The position numbers were made by a program, and so were the translations under genes. A model generated the notes under the pieces. The model searched no databases. It saw only the letters and a program-made list of their open reading frames with translations, and was not told the origin of the DNA. Shown here one piece after another: positions 1-10,969 of a DNA stretch of 64,000 bases. Each line of letters opens with the position of its first letter. Positions within the stretch are counted from its first letter, which is position 1. Where the stretch lies: NCBI GenBank assembly GCA_027186245.1, contig CP114485.1, forward strand, positions 11,188,001 through 11,252,000, in the 5' to 3' direction. Source of the stretch: Coriaria nepalensis (Eukaryota; Streptophyta; Magnoliopsida; Cucurbitales; Coriariaceae).

Positions 1-1000
1 AAGACTAATCTTATGAATCAATGACTTGATGAAAGATTAATTTAACCAAAAATTTTTATATTCAGAGACTATTGTAAGCAAACAATCAATGTAATCAAAT
101 AAACTCAACCAGAAAAACTCTACCACCAACTTTAATCAAGCGTAGTTAGCATGAAGCATGACTTAACAAATTTAATCAGAGTCTAATTTGAAACTTAACC
201 AAAAAGAAATTCTCAAGAAGTGGTAAGACAACCCCATCTATAATTGGGAGGTTCTGGGTTTGAGCATGGAGACAAAATAAGTTGCTTTATTATTAGACGT
301 ACCTGCTTCAATGGCCGATTGAAAGCTCGTGTGTTCTTCTATCGCAAAAATTATGGCACGAAATTGAGAGACTTGATTGATTTCGGAGAATTATAACCAA
401 AGAAGCCACGTATATACTTGCAATGTCACATATATACTCAGCTTATACATTTGTCATCATATTCTGTATTTCCAATATGTGGACAATACCATGAAACAAA
501 TCATGGTCTCTCTTTGCTTTGAAAAAACCGATGATTGTATGTATATATATACCAATTTGCAATTTAGTGGGTGTTGGAAGATGACAAGGTGTAGTTACAA
601 TCAACTAGATGGTGAGTTTAATGTTAATATGGCGTGTTATGGGCAGAGAAAGGCCGATAAATGTTGTTTTCAGGCACAAAGTTCCAAATAGCCAGATTTA
701 TGTCTCTTTTTATAAAAAATTTCGAAAACTAGACTTCATGTTTTATTAATAAAACAAGTAATCATTTGATAAAAATAAAGTAAATAATTATAATTGTTTC
801 AAAATAATTAGTTTAAATTTAAAAGTAAAAAATAATCTTAAATCTTTTCGTTGAAGTAAGAGATGGGTGAATTGTAATACAAGCAATGCTATAATATTAA
901 TTATTTAAAATAAATAATAATAATAAATAATAATAAAAAACTGTAAGTTACATCAACTGATGGGTTCCTGCCAGTCTGCCAGAAACAAAAATATTCTCGA
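1..1000. other. Intergenic, AT-rich
   Basis: No convincing gene is visible. An open frame at 377-691 has no recognisable domain and no coding-like neighbours. A tRNA-promoter-like pair of boxes at about 217-265 could be a SINE remnant (see findings). The rest is AT-rich sequence. Confidence 0.5.
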
Positions 1001-1994
1001 CGGATTTTATTGGCTTCATCTTTATTCCCTGACACTCGATTCTTCTCGACTCCAAAAGTTTTCCCACTTCCCAAACACTCCGAATCACAATCATCAACTG
1101 CAATTTCTCTATTTTCTTTAATCCACATTTTCAGAATCCGTTACATTTTTCTTCCTCCCACTCGTGTAACGTGTCCCTCTCTGCCTGCAGATCTCCTGCG
1201 TCAGTTCTGTCTCCTCCTCTATTTTCCTGGAAAATAAATAACGGAAATAGAAAATTTCTAATCGATATCTACCATCAATCCTGCTCCTTTTGTCTTTCCC
1301 TTTCTTCGCTCTCGGATCTTGTAATTAGCTATTATCTTATATGACTTCTCATCGATTTCTGTGTGTTTTGATCTGATTCATAGAGAGAAGAAGCTTCGAA
1401 TCGTTGTTTGAAGAACGCCAAAGGATCTTATGATGATTCGAGATATACAGGTAATTAATTGTAAAAATTCTTGTTCGATCTGCATTGGATTGAGGAAAAT
1501 TCTTAATGAACAATTTTTATTATCTTTTTCTTCCTTAATATTCTTAAAACTATATTTTTCGCTATTTTCGAGGAAGCATTGCTTTTTAGCTTTTTATCAT
1601 ATTCAGCTTCTGATTTGACCATTATTTTCTAATAATTATATTTTCCTTCTTAATGCTAGCTAGTGCTGATCAATTTTTTTTAAAAAAATGTGAATCTCTT
1701 ATTATTATTTTTTTAATGGAATATATCTTAGCTATATATAAAATATGATATGATCAATTGATCAGTATACTGTATCTATCATACGTTACTAAGAATTTCT
1801 TTATTTTTGCTATATTAAGAACAGAAAGCAAAAGGGTGTCTCAAATTATCTCTCATTCTGTGCAGAGTAGACCTGTGATTGGACAGGAGTTGTTATTCTG
1901 ATTGGATCCCAATTATGTGTAAAAGAATGGGGACAATTTGAAAGAGGAACATATGAAAGCGTAGGGGAAATAATTTCATGGAAGCCACACCTTT

Positions 1995-3348
1995 ATGGGG
2001 AAGTTTATAAGGTCCACTACACCTCTTTTGTTCAAATCCAAGCTTCTCTGTCTCTCCCTCCTTTACCTTACTACTTCACTCTTTCTAGCTCTCTACGTTT
2101 CTCTCTCCCCGACCAAATGCCTTTTCAGATCCTCCCCTTTTGACCCCATTCAGATCCCACTCTTCTCTTACCCTTCCTCTTATGGTGAGCACAAATATGC
2201 CATCCCTACCGTCCGTACTACATGTTCTTCCCCTGTTTTTTTCTCAGGTACCTTTTAGCTATTGGATTCTGGCTCTTGGTAATAATCGATTGAGAAGCTT
2301 TTGCTATAGACATGATCTATCGTACACTATGATGTCATGTAATTAATTTTTTTTTTTTTTTTTTGAATTTCTTATGTTAGATTACTGGATAGTTTTAAGG
2401 GAGATTCAAGATATGAGTAGAAATTCTTTATGGATTCCAGCACATTTGAGGTATATGCAGGGCAAAGCTGATACTTTTGGAGGAAACTTTTCTATCCATA
2501 AAAGGATTTCTCATTTTGTTCACCATAACAATATGACAGACATACCTTGTGGGTTCCTGAAGGATTTTCCCATCAGTAATTCTGGTAAGTGTTTACCTTA
2601 AAATTTATAAAGGACAGATTGGTTTCTGAATTACATGTGTTGTTTGTTATCATCTGAATCATATATGTTGTCTGTTATCATACTTAGTGCTCCTTTACTT
2701 TTTATTGGTTATTCCAGATAGAACAGCCATGGAAAGATGTAATGGAGTGGTAGTTGTCTCTGCACTATTTAACGATCACGACAAAATACGACAACCGAAA
2801 GGCCTTGGATCGAAAACTCTAGACAATGTCTGTTTCTACATGTTCGTGGACGATACAACTCTCAAAGGCCTTGAGTACCACAATTTGATTTTAACAAACT
2901 TCAAGGACTATACAACAATAGGTGTATGGAGAATTGTTAATGTTTTGAACAAGCATTTATACCAAAACCCGGCTATGAACGGCGTTATACCGAAATACTT
3001 AGTTCATAGGCTCTTTCCGAATTCAAAATACAGCATCTGGTTAGATGCAAAGATGCAGTTGATGGTTGATCCGTTGCTCTTGATTCATACGCTTGTCGTA
3101 TCGGTTAATGTCGACATGGCTATATCGAAACATCCGTATTATGTTCACACGATGGAGGAGGCTATGGCTACTGCTAGGTGGAAGAAGTATTGGGATGTTG
3201 ATGGGTTGAAGAAACAGATGGAGACTTATTGTGAGAATGGGTTGGAGCCTTGGACTCCTCATAAGCTCCCCTACACCTCAGGTTTGCTCCATTATTTTTA
3301 TTACAATAATCCAAAAGTTAGTACCATATGTATACACGTGTGTGCATA

Positions 3349-3385
<37 letters not shown>

Positions 3386-4107
3386 AGAAATTCTTTTATC
3401 GGTATAATCAATTACTACCAAGTAATAAAATAATTTTATTATAATTATAAATATTATTCTCTATAAATCTAACGAAATAAGTGGCAAATTATCAATTATT
3501 TTGTAGGCGTGTGTACATATATATGTCTGAAAATTCAACTTTATCTGTTAATATAAAACTCGTTAAAAGATTCCCAAAGATTCATGCTTTTTGTCTTCTA
3601 TACGGTGCTTTTAGAAACTTGTAATAAAGGACCCACAAATAGTGTCTCTCCTTTCTGGATGCTTTCAATAATAAACAATAATAAAAGAATCGTATATTAA
3701 GCTTTGTATTGATGGTGTTCTATGCGTTAGCAGATGTACCAGATAGTGCCTTAATATTAAGAAGGCATGGAGTGAGCAGCAACCTTTTCTCGTGCTTACT
3801 GTTTAATGAACTAGAGGCTTTCAACCCAAGAGATCAATTAGCCTTTGCATATGTGAGAGACAAGATGGTCCCAAAAATTAAGGTAAATATGTTTGAGGCT
3901 GAGGTTTTTGAGCAAATTGCAGCTGAGTATAGGCACAAGCTTAGGCCAGGAATTGGAATCAGAGGCAGAGAATTAGGTGGGTCCAATGCTTTTAAGGTCA
4001 AGAAGACAAAAAGAGCTCCCCATCATGATTTTCTCTATGTCAATAGTAGCTCATGTTGCAGTAAGTGCCAGAAATACCTCTTGGAAATGTGGGCTGAATT
4101 TCACTGA
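1995..4107 (+). CDS. TOD1: TOD1/MUCI70-like DUF616 protein, Golgi type II membrane enzyme
   Basis: Coding exons are 1995-2247, 2381-2584, 2718-3281 and 3734-4107. All introns are phase 1 GT-AG, giving 464 residues. Residues about 17-37 form one hydrophobic segment after a short basic tail, typical of a Golgi signal anchor. The DUF616 domain follows, with the landmarks VCFYMFVDD, LVHRLFPNSKYSIWLDAK and FNPRDQLAFAYVRDK. Known of the family: Arabidopsis TOD1 is reported as a Golgi alkaline ceramidase affecting turgor, while MUCI70 relatives act as probable hexosyltransferases, so the activity here is unsettled. A long leader lies upstream, with a likely 5'UTR intron from 1451 to 1865 (donor CAG|GTAATT, acceptor TGCAG). 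The start ATG opens directly onto the anchor. Assignment to the TOD1 branch rests on overall resemblance and on nearby KAT1 and KAS I homologues. Confidence 0.88.
3350..3381. repeat. (TA)n microsatellite in TOD1-like intron 3
   Basis: About 16 uninterrupted TA/AT dinucleotides lie shortly after the exon 3 donor. This is simple-sequence DNA and likely length-polymorphic. Confidence 0.9.
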
Positions 4108-5302
4108 TTGATTGATTTTATTTTAATTTTATATATTTATTTGTACGAATGTGAATGTGATCGTAATTAAGCTGCTAAATTTGTTGCAATATCGAATTAC
4201 ATGTCTTGATATTTAACTCGAGCTTGACTCACTTTTAAAGACTCGGCCTACTAATTTGTTGCAATTTGTACGACTCTCTTTTTCAAATAAAAAACTTCAA
4301 ATCTCAAAATACCCTCCCCTCTTCTATTCATTTTCCTTTTCCTCTTCCCCTCTTTCTGGGATCTCTCTCATTTATGTCTCTCTCTCTTTCCTTCTTCCAC
4401 TCATCTGCGTCTCTCTCTCCCCTCTACTAATCCTCTCTCTCTCTCCTCTGCGAATGGTTTCTCTCCTTCTTCCATTGAAGTTGCTCTATCGGATCTCGGT
4501 TGCTCCTTCTCTCTCTCCTTCTTTCATTAGACCAAGATCATGTTCCGAGATCACAGACCAAGATCCTGATCCAAAATTCCAAACCAAGATTCCGATCCGA
4601 GGACCAAGATCCTATTTTGAGATCTCAAATTAAGATCATTGTCCAAAATTAAAACTAAGGATAAATTAATAAGTTTATCTATCTAAATTTGAAAATAGTC
4701 ATTCGACAAAAAAAATTGAAATTTAATTTATCCTTCAAAAAATTATTTTAAACTATTAATTTTGGCCAAAATTATGAAATAATATATTTTGGGTACTGTT
4801 TTATCGTACATGCCCATAGGTAATGGATTCTGTTTACAGTTTCTGGATTTGTGAATTCACATCTCGAAGAAGTCCATCCCCAGTAGCATTAGCAACTGCG
4901 TTGCATGGAGTAAACGCTACGTAAAATTTCAATAATCAAAATTAAAAAATGACCCCTCAAATTAATTTTAAATGTAAATTCACATACTTTATTGTCGTAG
5001 TTTAATTCTTGCAAGAACATATGTCCAAGACATGATTTATAGCATGCAGTATATATATTATATATCTTCTTTAACATTATCAATTACATGAATCATTAAC
5101 AATCGTAGTAGCATATTACTCAAGGCTAATCTCATTATCATCAATAATGAAAAGAAAAATCAATTTTTTTTACTTTCCTATGAAACAAACATTAAAAGAA
5201 AATTCTTAGGTATACAACCTTATGATCAAGTTATAAAATTAATCCGTATAATACCGTTGTGTTGATATTAACAACGTTGATGAATATACTTGATTGATCA
5301 AG
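4108..5302. other. Intergenic with pyrimidine-rich tract and short tandem repeat
   Basis: This is 3' flank shared by two converging genes. Positions 4310-4520 are CT-rich. Positions about 4528-4645 hold four or five imperfect ~24-bp units built on ACCAAGATCC(T)GATCC. I see no coding exon. Confidence 0.6.
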
Positions 5303-5758
5303 CTAGGGTTTCAAATTAGCAGCCAAGAGATGACGGAAATGATCGTCGATGAACGATTCGGCATTAGGGTTTTCATTGTGGCAAGGAGATGAAGAGCCAG
5401 ATGGAGGGACCAAATTACCCTTTGGAAGCATCATTGCAAAAGACCTAGTATGAGAACTAGAACTACTATTACTAACACTCTTGAAGCTGTTCTTGATCAT
5501 TAGTCTCTTGATCTTCTTCTTCTTCCTCTTCTTGATGATCATGATCTTTTCAGCACTGCGAGGTGGAGCTCTAACATGTTGATATTTGTGACGACGAATG
5601 TCGTTAAAAAAGAGAGAGGATGTTTTCCTGAAGTTTTCTTCATAGGATGAAGATATTGCATTAGCTCTTGTAGAAGAAGCGAAAGGAAGGTGTGAGATGG
5701 TGAAGAAGAGAAGGAAGAGGAGCATCGTGGGAAGGAAAAGAAGAGTGGAACGAGCCAT
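5303..5758 (-). CDS. IDA-like secreted signalling peptide precursor (IDL6/IDL7 type)
   Basis: A single-exon gene of 151 residues. Residues 1-29 form a strong signal peptide (MARSTLLFLPTMLLFLLFF followed by a small-residue cleavage zone). The middle is variable and very basic (KKRKKKKIKR). The C-terminal third carries the EPIP-like block FAMMLPKGNLVPPSGSSS followed by PCHNENPN. In the family, proteolysis releases a short PIP-motif peptide that is sensed by HAESA/HSL receptor kinases in cell separation and stress signalling. The LPKG and PPSG core is recognisable, but the usual basic-HN ending is altered to PCHN. The closest match I recognise is the divergent IDL6/7 group rather than IDA itself. 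The precursor is longer than most IDLs. The start ATG is fixed by the signal peptide. Confidence 0.8.
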   Translation of the reverse strand: MARSTLLFLPTMLLFLLFFTISHLPFASSTRANAISSSYEENFRKTSSLFFNDIRRHKYQHVRAPPRSAEKIMIIKKRKKKKIKRLMIKNSFKSVSNSSSSSHTRSFAMMLPKGNLVPPSGSSSPCHNENPNAESFIDDHFRHLLAANLKP

Positions 5759-5853
5759 GCATAAGAGCGAATGAAAGATCAGGTTGCTGTAATTTTTTAA
5801 GAGATCAGGTTGGACCTGTTGTGAATGAACTTTTGTTGTTGACTAACTGATAT

Positions 5854-5868
5854 GGGTATATAATACCC
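5854..5868 (-). promoter_or_regulatory. Probable TATA box of the IDA-like gene
   Basis: On the minus strand GGGTATTATATACCC lies about 100 nt upstream of the start codon. It is a near-perfect palindrome containing a TATATA core, at the right distance for a short leader. Confidence 0.5.
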
Positions 5869-5879
5869 ACGAAGAAGGA

Positions 5880-6700
5880 AGTAGAGTAGAAGAAGATAAG
5901 TGACATGTAATATGTCAAACGATCAAAGATTGATTAATTGATTTTTATTATTTATTATTTATATCTATAACTTTTTTTTTAAGTATAAAAAATTTATTCA
6001 TTATTATTAATTTTTATTCAATTCAAATTATGAGTCTAAATCGGACTTATATAAACTATTTAGATCAAATCTAAATTTGAATGAATAAGCTGAAAGTTTG
6101 GATAAGATATGTGAGTCTTATAATTAAATCATTGATATAGTTTCTATGAGCTTAATTTGAACTGTATGAATCACAGCCCTGTCCCTCTCTCCCTCTAGAT
6201 TTGCAAACACAAGAATTAAGGGACAAAAAAGAACTTTTGGCATAGTTTCGGGCCAATTCAAAATACTGTATAAGGATCAAAGTAGTAAAATATTAAAGTA
6301 TAGGAGCGAAAACAGTAATTTTATCTTACCAAAAAAACAAAAAAAAGAGTAAATGGGTAATGAACGGGTCGGATCTTTCGAAAACGGTATTTTATCTTAC
6401 CAAAACACTGCTTAGTGGACGAATAGTCTTCCCTTTGTGTGTCCTAAGAACAACGGCTGTAGTCCGTTGACTGTCAAACTTCCCTCTCTCTCTCTCTTCT
6501 TTTCTATCTCTTGCGCGACCGGAAAATTACCGAGTCTGCCTGCTTTATACATTTACGCGATATAGGCGCCCAAATATTTTCCGTCACTTTCTCGCGAAAA
6601 ATTCTCTTCAATTCCGCAATTCCTTTCAATTCTCCAGCTCCCTCATTTCTTCCACTCTCTAATTATCCGCATCTAAAGCCTGCGAGCAATACCTGTCGAT
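5880..6700. other. Intergenic; promoter and leader of MNS3
   Basis: AT-rich sequence from 5920 to 6400. It becomes more GC-rich with a CT microsatellite (about 6485-6502) just before the MNS3 start, consistent with a promoter and 5'UTR. No separate gene is supported. Confidence 0.5.
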
Positions 6701-6710
6701 CCGATCGAGT

Positions 6711-9700
6711 ATGTCAAAGTCGTTGCCTTACTCTATGAAAGATGTACACTACGACAACGCGAAGTTCCGCCATAGATCCTGCTCTAAGGTTTTTTTCCTT
6801 TTTCCTTTTTTCTGCTAGATCTTGTCCTGCTATGCCTTTTGTTTTACTGAATCTGATTCAATTTCAGATATATGTGTGGATAATTCGTCGTTCGAATGTG
6901 GATTTCATTTTTCAATGTTCAGGCGAATTATTGATTTATTGTTTTTTTTTTCCTCTTCTGAAGTTTTGATTGTTGGAATCTGATGTTGAATTACAATTCT
7001 TTGATAAAAAAAAAAAGGTGTTGCTGTGGCTGCTGTCATTTTATTATTATTATGTATTGTGCATTATGTTTTTTTTTAATTGCGGTTTTGACATTGGTTT
7101 CTGAAGCCGGATTCAAATTTAATCATTTTCCAATTGGTGATTTGATTACTTATCATACTTGAGGTGTAAATTCAAAATGACAATTTCTTTTTGCAATCAC
7201 TCTTCTCTCTTATATCATTTGTTTCTTCTCTTCATAAAGTTGTGTAGGTTTTCGTGTTTCAACTTTTGGTTGCTGCATGTGAAGCATTGATATTATTACA
7301 ATTTTCTTGGAAATGGTTCTTAGTCATTGTAATATATTGTTTTCCCAGGTGATAATTCAGACCTTTCTCAACAGTAATGCTAAGCGTGATTGTATAAGCT
7401 GTAGTACAGGAAAGTTTCTGTTTTTGCTACTGATCTTTGGTGTCTCATATATTTTCTTGACGCATACTGCAAGTCCTGTACATTCTGTCTCAGCCAGACT
7501 AGTAAAAGGAACCGAGAGTTATGAGGATGGAGATCTTAAGATTGGCCTCACCAGATTTGGAAAGTTTTTGAGAAAACCCCCAAGGCTTCCTCCTAGATTA
7601 CCACCTGATGAAAAGGGTAGTAATAGTAGTTCTATAGAACAGGCTATATGGATAACAAGGCAACAAAAAGTTAAGGAGGCCTTTATCCATGCATGGTCGG
7701 GCTATAAAAAATATTCAATGGGTTATGATGAACTAATGCCCCTCAGCCATTGTGGGATTGATGGGCTAGGAGGTCTAGGTGCTACTGTTGTGGATGCTCT
7801 TGATACTGCTATGATTATGGGTGTTGGTGATGTTGTCTCTGAAGCAGGCTCTTGGATTGAGAAGCACCTCTCAGAGAGAATTAAAGAAAAAGGTCAAGTT
7901 AATTTATTCGAGACTACCATACGAGTTTTGGGTGGACTTTTAAGTGCATATCACTTGAGTATTGCTGAGGGAGGGAAGAATTTCGGACCTAACCCAACTA
8001 TATATCTAGAAACTGCCAAGGACTTAGCTGACCGTCTGCTATCTGCTTTTACTTCTAGTCCAACTGCTATACCATTCAGTGATGTTGTTTTGAGGGATCG
8101 ATCAGCTCATCCTGCACCGGATGGATTGAGTAGTACTGCTGAAGTTTCCACTGTACAGTTAGAATTCAATTATCTCAGTACTGTTTCTGGTGATCCTAAG
8201 TACACAACAGCTGCCATGAAGGTCTTGGAACACATGAAGACCCTCCCAAGTGTTGAAGGACTGGTTCCAATCTACATTAGGTATGGGCCCTTGATCTTGG
8301 AAGAGGATGTGACTACTTGTAACCACTGTGATAGAGTTGACATTGACTATATATTTCTACGTCAAATCTAGTTCGTTTATGTTTCAACATCTCCCCTAAA
8401 TTGCATTTCCTAAGTCTAGGCTTAGACAGGTTTTCCCAAGTGTAAACCTTTGGTAATTTGTTTTGTGTTTTTTTTTCTTTCTAAGTTTTCTGTTTATTGG
8501 ATGCAGTCCTAGTAGTGGTGAATTTCACGGACAAAATATAAGGTTGGGATCTCGTGGTGATAGCTACTATGAATACCTTCTCAAAGTGTGGCTTCAGCAG
8601 AAAACCAGACAAGATAGTGATTTGAAATATCTACATGATATGTATGAAAAGGCAATGAAAGGTGTTAAACATCTTCTTGTTCGTAAATCAATTCCGAATG
8701 GACTGGTATTTGTTGGAGAATTGCCTTCCGGACCACACGGTGCTTTTAGTCCAAAAATGGATCACCTGGTATGTGTTTATTCAATTGTTAAATTTCTCAA
8801 TTAAATTCCGCCTCATTGTCTACGTGGTTTCAGAAACTGTTGGTGAGTCATTTTTACTCGGTGTTCACATCACTTGTAGTCTTGGAAACGCTTAATTCTA
8901 TCAAATCATCGCACAGTTATCCTTGCTTCCTACTGGAAGTATCTCTTGATTGTATTTCTGCACATTGAAGGTATGCTTCTTACCTGGTACTCTTGCAATT
9001 GGTGTGACAAAAGGCATTACTAAAGAGAAGGCAATGAAAGAAAACCTATTGAACTTTGAAGATCTGGAAAATCTGAAGCTGGCTGAAGATCTGGCTAAAA
9101 CTTGCGTCGAGATGTATTCAGTAACCTCCACTGGTCTTGCACCAGAAATAGCTTACTTTCATACAGAGGTCTGTTTTGAATTTCTATGATATCTTTTCTA
9201 AAAGCGGAGTGTTAACTATTGGGAAACAGATTTTCACAATGTGATCTTTTGTAAGTCATATAAATTTCTATGCTGTCCAGCAGTTTCACACCCTTTGCTC
9301 TCATTTATCCAGGAATATTCTGAAGGTGGTCTGGATGGTGGAAATAAGAGCTCAATATACATGAATGACATAATAATCAAACACCTTGATCGTCATAATC
9401 TTTTACGTCCTGAAACTGTTGAGTCATTGTTTGTCCTGTATCGTATCACTGAAGACCTTAAGTATGATTTTTTATTTTATTATTTTTGCTGCTTCTCTTG
9501 TTACCTACCGAATATGCTTATGATTCTTTCTTGTGCATGTATTTACCACAGATATCGTGAATGGGGATGGAAGATTTTTGAAGCTTTTGAAAAATACACT
9601 AGGGTTGATTCTGGTGGATATACTTCTCTGGATGATGTCACCACAATTCCTCCCCAAACAAGGGACAAAATGGAGACATTCTTTCTGGGTGAGACGCTGA

Positions 9701-9813
9701 AGTATTTTTATTTGTTGTTTGGGAATAGCTCCACAATACCTCTGGACAAGTTTGTTTTTAATACAGAAGCACATCCTCTTCCAATTGAACTAAACAGTGC
9801 AAAAGCAACTTGA
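6711..9813 (+). CDS. MNS3: Mannosyl-oligosaccharide 1,2-alpha-mannosidase MNS3 (GH47)
   Basis: Exons are 6711-6788, 7349-8280, 8507-8768, 8971-9168, 9313-9461 and 9552-9813, giving 626 residues, close to Arabidopsis MNS3. The N-terminus [19 protein letters not shown] carries the LPYS motif (residues 5-8) reported to hold MNS3 in the cis-Golgi. A single membrane anchor ([15 protein letters not shown]) follows near residues 45-65. The rest is a GH47 catalytic domain with landmarks [49 protein letters not shown] and [10 protein letters not shown]. The enzyme trims one mannose from Man9GlcNAc2 in N-glycan maturation and ER quality control. All splice junctions keep frame and no domain is missing. 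The alignment with MNS3 from the first residue makes the start secure. Confidence 0.95.
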
Positions 9814-10239
9814 GTTGTAGGAAAGCATTTGGGGATGCCACTCTGGCCCCCCGGTATCTTTTACACGGTTCTCTACCAGACCTGGTCTTGGAGGAAGTAA
9901 ATTGGCCTGGTTATCTAGAAGCAATTGAAGCAGCTATAATCTGATGGTTTGCCTGCATTGTATGAAACACTGTCACAAGCTTTCGGAGAGGAAATTTTTA
10001 TCTTTGACCTTCACATAGATTTCTGTCCTACATGAGGAAATGGGATATGTATTTTTGCTCTTATGAAGATTTTGAGAAATGATGGGGTTTTTCCCTTGAA
10101 GTATAGTGAAAACTTGCCTTTTGTAATTGACTAATCCATCTTTTCTATACAAGTAAGGCCAGTATGATTAACAGATTCAGTCAGATTTATGTCAATATCT
10201 TTATATGAATATATAAAGAGATGAGTTGTATTTTTTCTG
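9814..10239. other. MNS3 3'UTR and spacer
   Basis: This begins as the MNS3 3' untranslated region and runs into the end of a minus-strand channel remnant. No independent gene is seen. Confidence 0.5.
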
Positions 10240-10640
10240 CACATACTCCTGGAAGTTACGTCATCTATATCTACATTCTCTGCACTAATGAATTCTGTAG
10301 GTTTGCTGCCCCAAATTTCACCTGCACTGTGACAAGGCACTTGGATGAGGAGTCTATAAGCCATGAGGAAGACAAGGTATTTACTAGATTGAATTGTTGG
10401 CTCTGCTCAAGATGTAAATTTCCTGTATATTGTTTCTTCAATTTATTTCATTTCTATCTATTTGTTATATAACCTTTTACATAATAACTCGAGAAATTCT
10501 GCATAGCTTTTTCATCAAATCAGATAGGAGTATTAACGTCCTAACTGCTTTTGTTTTCTACTTGCAGATTTGAGATTGTATGTAGATAGTCACTTTCTTC
10601 TTGACCAAAATTTTCGCACTCCATTGATTTAAAGGCTAGC
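10240..10640 (-). pseudogene. KHA-domain remnant of the KAT-like channel
   Basis: Two separated minus-strand pieces resemble the C-terminal KHA domain of plant Shaker channels. KKVTIYIQSQ lies around 10570-10600. AGEIWGSKPTEF followed by ISAENVDIDDVTSRS lies around 10260-10330, and matches the family pattern AGEKFG...NAENAEIDD. The stretch between them is poorly conserved, and the expected RDGDHL ending is altered. The upstream channel reading frame reaches a stop at 10970 before these pieces. They may be decayed exons or exons joined by unusual splicing. Position and orientation fit the tail of the neighbouring channel gene. Confidence 0.55.
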
Positions 10641-10969
10641 ATGTCTGCGTTCTCCAGTTGGAAACTAAGAAGTTAGCAACTTATTCACATCCTCCATATA
10701 TTCTTTTTACATAGCTTTAGGTATCAGGTGTTTTACGTCAAACATAGTTTGTTCTAAAGTCATCTAATGTGTTTCTATCTTCATATTGGAACTAGAGATC
10801 ATATACATGCCCTCTGATTGTCTTGCTCTTCTGCTAGAGCTTTAGTGTACACCCTTTATCATATTGTTTGTTGGTAGCTAGTCCTTCCAGTAGATAGGAC
10901 CTTTAACCCCTGTCGTTTTTCTTTCTGACCTCTGGCCATGTAAAAAGAAAAAAAGAGAAGTTTATTCTC

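Noticed and set aside
377..691. Open frame of 104 codons
   Set aside because: No domain, odd composition, and no promoter or splice context; likely chance in AT-rich DNA.
10131..10364. Minus-strand open frame as an independent small gene
   Set aside because: Its best part matches the KHA domain of the neighbouring channel gene, so it is treated as a remnant of that gene.
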